The notes under the pieces were generated by a model. It was given only the letters and a program-made list of their open reading frames with translations. It did not search any database and had not been told where the DNA came from. Below are positions 1-5,166 of a stretch of 9,858 nt of DNA, piece by piece; position 1 is the first letter of the stretch; the number at the start of each line of letters is the position of its first letter. This stretch comes from CF-113 sp035308345 (GTDB lineage: Bacteria; Chloroflexota; Ktedonobacteria; Ktedonobacterales; Ktedonobacteraceae), in the NCBI GenBank assembly GCA_035308345.1, contig DATGGW010000462.1, positions 1 to 9,858 of the forward strand, read 5' to 3'. The translations under genes and the position numbers were made by a program.

Positions 1-1
1 G

Positions 2-118
2 CATATCATTGACGTGCATATCAGCGCCCTGCGCAAGAAAATAGAATCTAACTCTACCTATCATTATATTAAGACCGTCTGGCGTGTCGGCTACAAATTT
101 GAAGTAGGAACAAAATAA
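2..118 (+). CDS. OmpR/PhoB-family response regulator, C-terminal fragment
   Basis: Only the last 38 residues are inside the window. They read through DVHISALRKKIE and YIKTVWRVGYKF to a TAA stop. This is the recognition helix followed by the wing hairpin of the OmpR/PhoB winged-helix domain, which binds direct repeats in target promoters. The receiver domain with its phospho-acceptor aspartate lies upstream of the window. One base separates its stop from the histidine kinase start, so the two are a cognate two-component pair on one mRNA, with the kinase expected to phosphorylate this regulator. The target genes cannot be read from this fragment. Confidence 0.93.
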   Translation, partial: HIIDVHISALRKKIESNSTYHYIKTVWRVGYKFEVGTK

Positions 119-119
119 C

Positions 120-1712
120 ATGCGGGTACCCTGGTGGCGCAGCATTCGCTGGCGCCTGGCGCTTGGATCAATTCTGGTGTCTCTGCTGGCAACCACGCTT
201 CTGGCGATTGCGGTTGTCATCGCTGTCAACTACTACTATGGCGTTGACCTGCGCCAGCGTCTCACTTCGCTCGCTGGCGATACCGCCGGGCGCCTTGGCG
301 CGAGTTATGCCCAGAATGGCACACTGGCGACCGCTGTTGCCAATGTCCTGCCCGATACACCCACACAGAGCATGCAGAACCAGGAATTTCTGCTGCTGGT
401 ATTCAATGTGAATCGCCAGTTGCTCTATCCTCATTATGGGGCCGGCAAGACTCCTCCCGGTCCCGGCGTAGCCGCGCTTGTGTTAGCATCAAACGATCCC
501 TCGCTGCAGCGCGGAGATTACACCAGGCTGTTTGTCGCTATTGCCGGAGCGCGCCGTGGAACAACCACCACCGGAGTGATCGGCCAGTCAGCCCCCGGCA
601 GTTCTTCTCGCCTTTTCGTGGCGCTTCCCATCTTCGTGGGAGGGCAAGGCGGGGGCGGAGCAGCCATTGTCGGCGAACTGGTTGCCCTGCCTCGTTCCGC
701 CGCAGAGAACACCGCCCCCCCTTTCCTGGCCACCATGACAGGCTTTGTGCTGATCGCTGCTATTATCGTCGCAGTTTTAGCTACGCTCGCCGCGCTGCTC
801 TTCTCGCGCACCATCACCCGGCCGCTGGCAAAATTGACGAATACGGCCCACGTGCTGGCATCAGGCGACTACAGCGCGCGCGTACAGACAGAGGCGCGTA
901 ACGAACTGGGCGAACTGGCCGACACGGTGAACCTCATGGCGAACAGGCTCGAACATGATGTGGAGGAATTGCGCAGGCAGGAAAGCTGGCGGCGCGAACT
1001 CATCATGAATGTCACCCACGACCTGGCCTCTCCACTCACGGCCATCGCGGGCCTCGGCGAGTCGCTGGTGGATGGCGTCAACCAGAACCGTGAAGACTAC
1101 GAAAAGACCGGGCGCGTCATCGTGCGTGAAACGCTGCGCCTGCGCCGCCTGGTCAAGGACCTGCACATTATGGCAAAACTGGAAGCTGGCGCCATGCAGT
1201 TGAAGCGCAAACCATTGCGCCTGGCCGCGCTGGTAGATGAGAGCCTGGCGGCGCTGGCTCCCGAATTTGAACGCGCCAATGTGGAGCCCCTTAACAACGT
1301 CGCTTATACCCTTCCGGTGCTGTGGGCCGATCCCGATATGCTGATGCGCGTCTTCTCGAACCTGTGTGATAATGCTCTTCGCTATACCCCTTCCGGTGGA
1401 ACTGTCACCATTGAGGCTCGCCAGCAGGGCAACACGATCGAGGTTGCCGTCACCGATAGCGGCAAAGGCATTGCGCCAGAGGCTCTGCAGCGCGTCTTCG
1501 ATCGCTTCTTTCGCGCCGATAACTCGCGCCAGATTTCGACTGGCGGCAGCGGCCTGGGACTCGCTATTGTGCGCGGCATCGTTGAGGCGCATGGTGGAAC
1601 CGCGCGCGCCGAGAATGCGCCCGAGGGAGGAGCGCGCATCATATTCTCCCTGCCCATCCCCACCTTTAATCAGGAGCAAATGGCGGGCATGACCACAATG
1701 CCATTCCGATAG
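120..1712 (+). CDS. Membrane sensor histidine kinase (TM-sensor-TM-HAMP-HisKA-HATPase)
   Basis: A 530-residue transmembrane sensor kinase, expected to autophosphorylate on histidine and pass the phosphate to the response regulator ending one base upstream. The first membrane helix is at about residues 12-37, then an extracytoplasmic sensor of about 165 residues that I do not recognise. The second helix is at about 205-228 and HAMP at about 229-282. The H-box has His300 in VTHDLASPL, a variant of the usual HELRTPL. ATP-binding motifs follow: the N-box with N414 and N418 (NLCDNALRYTP), G1 at D446 (DSGKGIAP), the F-box FDRFFRAD, and G2 at G475 (GGSGLGLAIV). All catalytic elements look intact, and length and order are typical of PhoR/BaeS-like kinases. 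The ATG is preceded by AGGAA with 9-nt spacing, overlapping the regulator's end, which implies translational coupling. A C7 run at 715-721 encodes residues around 199-201, just before the second helix. The ligand is unknown. Confidence 0.95.
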   Translation: MRVPWWRSIRWRLALGSILVSLLATTLLAIAVVIAVNYYYGVDLRQRLTSLAGDTAGRLGASYAQNGTLATAVANVLPDTPTQSMQNQEFLLLVFNVNRQLLYPHYGAGKTPPGPGVAALVLASNDPSLQRGDYTRLFVAIAGARRGTTTTGVIGQSAPGSSSRLFVALPIFVGGQGGGGAAIVGELVALPRSAAENTAPPFLATMTGFVLIAAIIVAVLATLAALLFSRTITRPLAKLTNTAHVLASGDYSARVQTEARNELGELADTVNLMANRLEHDVEELRRQESWRRELIMNVTHDLASPLTAIAGLGESLVDGVNQNREDYEKTGRVIVRETLRLRRLVKDLHIMAKLEAGAMQLKRKPLRLAALVDESLAALAPEFERANVEPLNNVAYTLPVLWADPDMLMRVFSNLCDNALRYTPSGGTVTIEARQQGNTIEVAVTDSGKGIAPEALQRVFDRFFRADNSRQISTGGSGLGLAIVRGIVEAHGGTARAENAPEGGARIIFSLPIPTFNQEQMAGMTTMPFR

Positions 1713-1752
1713 CCAATATTGCTTACCCGCTGCCTGCTCTCTTCCCTCTCAA

Positions 1753-1793
1753 TGCTATACTACTGAGGAAACACCAATAGATGTCGATATAAT
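1753..1793 (+). promoter_or_regulatory. Candidate promoter region for the GAF/PAS histidine kinase
   Basis: The 131-bp gap between the two histidine kinase genes holds two possible -10 elements: an extended -10 TGCTATACT at 1753-1761 and a consensus TATAAT at 1788-1793. Neither has a convincing -35 at 16-18 bp, although an extended -10 can work without one. The rest of the gap is AT-rich, and I see no clear terminator for the upstream kinase. The second kinase may thus be transcribed both from here and by read-through. Confidence 0.4.
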
Positions 1794-1837
1794 TTTAATA
1801 GCAGGGTGATTGCCGCTTCATAAAAAATAGATATGGT

Positions 1838-1843
1838 GAAGGG
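1838..1843 (+). promoter_or_regulatory. Ribosome binding site GAAGGG that bears on the start choice
   Basis: GAAGGG directly abuts the first ATG (1844), which is too close for normal initiation there. It lies 6 nt before the second in-frame ATG at 1850, a good distance. A weaker GGTGA (1835-1839) could serve the ATG at 1844. The choice changes the protein by only two residues. Confidence 0.45.
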
Positions 1844-3994
1844 ATGAGTATGACGACAAACACATCTTCCAGGGTGGATAGCGGACGCGATAAATCGAGT
1901 CCCTACGACGGAACAGCCCTCATCGAAGGCGCATCGCAAGAACTGGTGGATGTGCTACAAAAAATCGTGCGCAATGCTGGCGCGCTGCTCGATGTCAATA
2001 ATTGTTCAGTGGCACTTTTGGAGGCCGGAGGAAGTACTCTTACCACGCTGGCGGCTCTCCACAAAGAGCGTCATACGCGTTTCCAGAAAAGTGAAGGTGT
2101 GGCCGGCTGGGTGGCGGAGCATCGCGAGGCGTTGGTTATCAATGATGTGAGCCTCGACCCGCGCTTTAAGCGATTGGGCCGCAAGCCCATCGCGTCGATG
2201 GTCTGCGTGCCGCTCTTCGATAAAGAGCAATTTATCGGCACACTGACCGCCAGCAGCCCCGATAAAGCGGCTTTTGATGAGCGCAAACTGCGCATGTTGA
2301 CTATCTTTGCCGAGCAGGCGGTGCTGGCCATCGTCAACGAACGCCAGGCGGAGTCTGCCCAGCGCCAGGCCGACCAGCTAGAAATGCTCATCAGTCTATC
2401 GCAGGGCATCACCACGCAACTGCAAGCTGACGACCTCTATCGCACCATTCTGGTGAATGTGAGGCGTCTCGTACCTGCCCAAAGCGTGATTATCTATCAC
2501 TATCATCATCCCTCTCAGACATTGCGTCCCGTCGCCGAAGTCTCAGATGATGATAGCGCCGGCTGCCAGCAAGAGGCATGCGCGGCGGCAGTGAAAATTG
2601 GAGAGTCACAGGGTGAGACCTTCAATATCAATCAATCCACATCACTTGTCGCCTGGGCCGCCATGCATCGTCATCCAATGTTACGCGCCCCCGATGATGG
2701 TCGCGCGCCGGAAATGGGCGCGGTCGTCGCGGAGATGGCTATCCCGCTCGTCTCGAAAGAAACCTTGTATGGCGTGCTCTCTTTGCAACGCTCCACCGCC
2801 TTTAGCAGCGAAGAACTGCGGCTGATGCGCAACCTCGGCCACATGGCTGCCGCCGCATTAGAGAACGTGGAACTCTTTCACCGCGTGCGCGCCGACCAGC
2901 AGCAGTGGCACGCCATCTGGAGCGCCAGTTCCGATGGCATCGCCCTTGTTGGCGTCGATGCCTGCTTTATCGAGGGCAATCCCGCCTTTGGGCAAATCTT
3001 CGGCATCGATCCCCAGCAGCTAGCCGGCATGCAATGCCTGGAATTGTTTGCTTGCGAGGATGAGGGCTCGCATGAAGCATGCCGCGAAATCTGCATGATT
3101 CATCGCGCCTTACAAGAGCAAGAGGCTCTGCCCTATATCGAGATAGATGTATTGGTCAAGGGCGTCTCTCGTTCAATTGGCCTGAGCATCACCCCCGTAC
3201 AACCGGCAGATCAGCCTTTCTGCCTGGTGATCGCCCGTGATATGACCGCCATTCGTGACCTGATGCGCATGAAGGCCAATTTCTTATCCATGATTACACA
3301 CGAACTGCGTTCACCCATCAACTCCATCAACGGCTATCTCGATCTCACACTCACAGGTATCGCGGGCGATCTCAACACGCAGCAGCGTGAATTCGTGCAG
3401 CGCGCTCGCAGTGGCAGCGAACATCTTTACGCGCTGGTGGAAGACCTTCTGCTCGTCTCGCGTGCCGACTCCGGTCAGTTGCGCCTGAATCGCAGTGTCA
3501 TCGGTCTGGAAGAATTGATTGCCAACTCTGTTGAAGAACTGGAGCTTACGGCCGCGGATAACGGTATCAAGATTGATGTTAGCCTTCCCTCTGATTTTCC
3601 CCGCGTCTATGCCGATGGCGCGCGTCTTCAACAGGTGCTGCGCAACCTCATCAGCAACGCCTTACGTTTCACTCCTTCCGGCGGCAGCCTCACGATTTCA
3701 GCCAGCGTGGTTGAAGAAGCGAACCCCACCCCTATACTCAACGCTGAAACCCAAAAGGTAGTTGCCATCCAGGTGCGTGATACAGGTAGTGGCATCGCCC
3801 CCGAATATCAGGAGCGCATCTTCGAGCGCTTCTATCAAATCCCACTGGACCATGCCGGGCGCACCAGCGGCCAGGGGCTGGGGCTGGCCATCGTCAAAAT
3901 GATCGTAGAATTGCACGGCGGGCAAGTCACGGTCGAAAGCGTACCCGACCAGGGAAGCACTTTCACGTTCACTGTACCGGGTATGTTGTCATGA
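1844..3994 (+). CDS. Soluble sensor histidine kinase, GAF-GAF-PAS-HisKA-HATPase
   Basis: A 716-residue kinase with no signal peptide or membrane helix, so it probably senses a cytoplasmic cue. By eye, GAF1 spans about residues 33-165 (VAGWVAEHREALVINDVSLD is a typical GAF core), GAF2 about 180-345, and PAS about 355-466. HisKA has phospho-acceptor His486 in ITHELRSPI. The HATPase domain shows N605 (NLISNALRFTPSGG), D646 (DTGSGIAP), the F-box FERFYQIP and G676-G680 (GQGLGLAIV), so it looks catalytically complete. The PAS domain carries four cysteines at 398, 404, 413 and 417 (CX5CX8CX3C), which could hold a metal or act as a redox switch; this is inference. No response regulator is adjacent, so it may act on the upstream regulator or on one encoded elsewhere. 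The start is given as ATG 1844; ATG 1850 fits the ribosome binding site better. The signal sensed cannot be read from the sequence. Confidence 0.94.
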   Translation: MSMTTNTSSRVDSGRDKSSPYDGTALIEGASQELVDVLQKIVRNAGALLDVNNCSVALLEAGGSTLTTLAALHKERHTRFQKSEGVAGWVAEHREALVINDVSLDPRFKRLGRKPIASMVCVPLFDKEQFIGTLTASSPDKAAFDERKLRMLTIFAEQAVLAIVNERQAESAQRQADQLEMLISLSQGITTQLQADDLYRTILVNVRRLVPAQSVIIYHYHHPSQTLRPVAEVSDDDSAGCQQEACAAAVKIGESQGETFNINQSTSLVAWAAMHRHPMLRAPDDGRAPEMGAVVAEMAIPLVSKETLYGVLSLQRSTAFSSEELRLMRNLGHMAAAALENVELFHRVRADQQQWHAIWSASSDGIALVGVDACFIEGNPAFGQIFGIDPQQLAGMQCLELFACEDEGSHEACREICMIHRALQEQEALPYIEIDVLVKGVSRSIGLSITPVQPADQPFCLVIARDMTAIRDLMRMKANFLSMITHELRSPINSINGYLDLTLTGIAGDLNTQQREFVQRARSGSEHLYALVEDLLLVSRADSGQLRLNRSVIGLEELIANSVEELELTAADNGIKIDVSLPSDFPRVYADGARLQQVLRNLISNALRFTPSGGSLTISASVVEEANPTPILNAETQKVVAIQVRDTGSGIAPEYQERIFERFYQIPLDHAGRTSGQGLGLAIVKMIVELHGGQVTVESVPDQGSTFTFTVPGMLS

Positions 3995-4039
3995 AGTTGC
4001 CAGGATGATAGCAAGTCCCTGCCTGGATTGTTGCTACCC

Positions 4040-4068
4040 TTGATTTACTCACAAAAGCATGCTATGCT
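4040..4068 (+). promoter_or_regulatory. Sigma-70-type promoter for the small GG-ending protein gene
   Basis: TTGATT (4040-4045) is separated by exactly 17 bp from TATGCT (4063-4068), and TGC directly precedes the -10, making it an extended -10. It lies in the 183-bp gap after the second histidine kinase and would start transcription near 4075, leaving a leader of about 100 nt. It indicates that the 4178-4897 gene pair is its own unit. The call rests on consensus match only. Confidence 0.6.
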
Positions 4069-4111
4069 GAAAATGTCCCTATAAATGTGGGGTGTTGTTG
4101 GGAATGTGTAG

Positions 4112-4131
4112 GGGCCCAATTTATTGCGCCC
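4112..4131 (+). repeat. Imperfect hairpin element in the 5' leader
   Basis: GGGCCCAAT (4112-4120) faces ATTGCGCCC (4123-4131): eight of nine positions are complementary around a TT centre. It lies in the predicted leader of the small-protein mRNA, about 45 nt before the start codon. It may be a remnant of a dispersed repeat or a leader structure. It is too far upstream to mask the ribosome binding site by itself. Confidence 0.4.
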
Positions 4132-4162
4132 ATAGAGGATTCACGCCTGGTTGCTTGTACAG

Positions 4163-4170
4163 AAAAGGAG
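4163..4170 (+). promoter_or_regulatory. Strong ribosome binding site fixing the start at 4178
   Basis: AAAAGGAG lies 7 nt before ATG 4178. An in-frame TTG at 4151 would extend the protein by nine residues but would put this site inside the coding region and has no comparable site of its own. The ATG at 4178 is therefore preferred. Confidence 0.75.
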
Positions 4171-4177
4171 ACAAACC

Positions 4178-4423
4178 ATGGGTATGCTGCGGATTATGTC
4201 CCGTAAGGGTGACGAGCGGATCGTGTGGGATCACAACAAGGCAGACACTAACGATCTTGAAGCCGTAGCGGCGATCCGGGAGGCCGAGCGCATCTTTAAC
4301 GAGGAACGCGCGCGCGGCGCAACCGCCTTCAAAATGGAGTCTGGTAAAACTGTAGAGCGTATTGAAACATTTGACCGCACAGCCGAACAAATTGTGATGG
4401 TACCCCGCGTCGTTGGCGGCTAA
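4178..4423 (+). CDS. Small 81-residue protein with C-terminal Gly-Gly; possible beta-grasp (ubiquitin-like/sulfur-carrier-like) protein
   Basis: I do not recognise a named family. The protein has no signal peptide or membrane segment and no cysteine. Reading secondary structure by eye gives a strand (residues 3-9, MLRIMSR), a turn, a strand (12-18, DERIVWD), a charged helix (about 25-47), then strands at about 48-54, 56-63 and 70-77. It ends EQIVMVPRVVGG. A beta-beta-alpha-beta-beta order with a hydrophobic tail ending in exposed Gly80-Gly81 matches the layout of MoaD, ThiS and ubiquitin-like proteins, whose terminal glycine is activated by an E1-type enzyme. That resemblance is inference: no E1 (ThiF/MoeB), E2 or JAB protease gene is in the window. 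It has its own promoter and ribosome binding site, and is followed after 15 nt by a membrane-anchored protein with which it probably works. Alternatives are a small regulatory or structural protein whose Gly-Gly end is coincidental. Confidence 0.8.
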   Translation: MGMLRIMSRKGDERIVWDHNKADTNDLEAVAAIREAERIFNEERARGATAFKMESGKTVERIETFDRTAEQIVMVPRVVGG

Positions 4424-4427
4424 GGAG
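4422..4427 (+). promoter_or_regulatory. Ribosome binding site overlapping the upstream stop codon
   Basis: AAGGAG uses the last two bases of the TAA stop of the Gly-Gly protein gene and precedes ATG 4439 by 11 nt. The spacing is a little long, but the overlap implies that translation of the two genes is coupled. Confidence 0.6.
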
Positions 4428-4438
4428 ATTTAGCAGCT

Positions 4439-4897
4439 ATGGCTATGTGGGAAACGCTTAGCCTGTTTCTTGGTATCTGGCTGCTGTTCTTGCTTCTGGC
4501 GATCTATTATCTATCTCAGGCTTCCGATGGGCGCGTCGGACGATTCCGCGAAACGGTCAGCGAGCATCTTTCGGCTGAAAGTCGCGCGAAAGCCCTGCTG
4601 CGGGAGATGTTATCGGAGAACCAGTATCAACAACTGATCAAGTTTGGATATCTCGAAGTAGCAAGCCCAACTATAGACAATCGCATCTACCGCATTCCGG
4701 GCTCCGGAGGGCTGGTGAAAGTCTACGAGCGCGGCTGCGCTGTGATGGAGTTATGCCTGCAACCGGCTGAGCCCCTGCCCGATGGGGATGTGGTGGTAAT
4801 GCACAAGTTGATGATCGAGGCCAACGAACAGGAATATTTGCAAAAAGCAAATCACTTCGCGCCCGGCATCATCTCCCTGCGCTGCCAGCACTTGTAA
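4439..4897 (+). CDS. Single-pass membrane-anchored protein of unknown function, partner of the small GG-ending protein
   Basis: A 152-residue protein. Residues about 6-26 form one strongly hydrophobic helix (LSLFLGIWLLFLLLAIYYL). Basic residues follow it (R32, R35, R37) and there is no cleavage motif, so it is probably an N-terminal anchor with the rest in the cytoplasm. The soluble part has a helical stretch (about 45-70, KALLREMLSENQYQQL), a likely beta-rich middle (YLEVASP, RIYRIPGSGGLVKVYERG), then CLQPAEPLPDGDVVVMHKLM and a C-terminal EANEQEYLQKAN helix. The ordered hydrophobic and charged pattern suggests a real folded domain, but I cannot name its family. Cysteines at 100, 106 and 149 are not arranged as a known motif. 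Tight coupling to the upstream gene suggests a shared task, perhaps bringing the small protein to the membrane. Its function is unknown. Confidence 0.82.
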   Translation: MAMWETLSLFLGIWLLFLLLAIYYLSQASDGRVGRFRETVSEHLSAESRAKALLREMLSENQYQQLIKFGYLEVASPTIDNRIYRIPGSGGLVKVYERGCAVMELCLQPAEPLPDGDVVVMHKLMIEANEQEYLQKANHFAPGIISLRCQHL

Positions 4898-4931
4898 ATA
4901 GGTCTTCGCCTTCGCACCAACTTAACAAGCC

Positions 4932-4962
4932 AGTAGAGACACCCACAAAGGGCGTCTCTACT
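4932..4962. repeat. Strong inverted repeat between the two-gene unit and the receptor kinase
   Basis: AGTAGAGAC (4932-4940) and GTCTCTACT (4954-4962) are exact reverse complements. After one mismatch, CCC (4942-4944) pairs with GGG (4950-4952) around an ACAAA loop. It lies 34 nt after the stop of the membrane-anchored protein gene. It could end transcription, but no T-run follows on the plus strand, so a classical intrinsic terminator is doubtful. A dispersed palindromic repeat or mRNA 3'-end stabiliser is equally likely. In the remainder of the 269-bp gap I see only the promoter elements near 5014-5076. Confidence 0.65.
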
Positions 4963-5047
4963 AATTCCTCGCGCCGCGCGCATTTCGCTGAACTTTTGCT
5001 TCCCAATTACGTATATACTATCTTAGAATGGCTTTCACCAGGAACTC

Positions 5048-5076
5048 TCGACTATAGCCGCGAATCCAGGTATAAT
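5048..5076 (+). promoter_or_regulatory. Sigma-70-type promoter of the receptor Ser/Thr kinase
   Basis: A perfect TATAAT (5071-5076) lies 17 bp after TCGACT (5048-5053), which matches four of six -35 consensus bases. Transcription would start near 5083, giving a leader of about 85 nt before ATG 5167. A second -10-like TATACT (5014-5019) lies upstream without a clear -35 and might be a tandem promoter. Confidence 0.55.
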
Positions 5077-5148
5077 CTGCCTTAAAGCATGGCTGTAGAC
5101 TCGCTGGTTGAAGACTGGTAGATGGCCTGGATGCAAATTGCAGGTATC

Positions 5149-5160
5149 GGAGAAGGTAGG
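5149..5160 (+). promoter_or_regulatory. Ribosome binding region favouring the start at 5167
   Basis: The purine-rich GGAGAAGGTAGG ends 6 nt before ATG 5167. The earlier in-frame ATG at 5122 has no comparable site. Starting at 5167 also puts the first zinc-ribbon cysteine at residue 3, as is usual for such N-termini. Confidence 0.6.
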
Positions 5161-5166
5161 CGAAAG

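Noticed and set aside
861..1679. 272-residue open frame on the minus strand
   Set aside because: It lies wholly antisense to the conserved HAMP/HisKA/HATPase part of the first histidine kinase. Its translation is low-complexity and shows no domain, which is usual for the complement of a GC-rich gene.
4009..4036. Possible terminator after the GAF/PAS kinase: TAGCAA (4009-4014) with TTGCTA (4031-4036)
   Set aside because: The arms are only 6 bp with a 16-nt loop and no T-run, and the right arm lies just before the promoter -35. This is too weak to call a terminator.
4151..4177. Upstream TTG start for the Gly-Gly protein
   Set aside because: It would place the strong AAAAGGAG site inside the gene. 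The ATG at 4178 has ideal spacing from that site.
5122..5166. Earlier ATG start of the receptor kinase
   Set aside because: There is no good ribosome binding site before 5122, whereas a purine-rich site precedes 5167 and the zinc ribbon begins immediately after it. It cannot be fully excluded.
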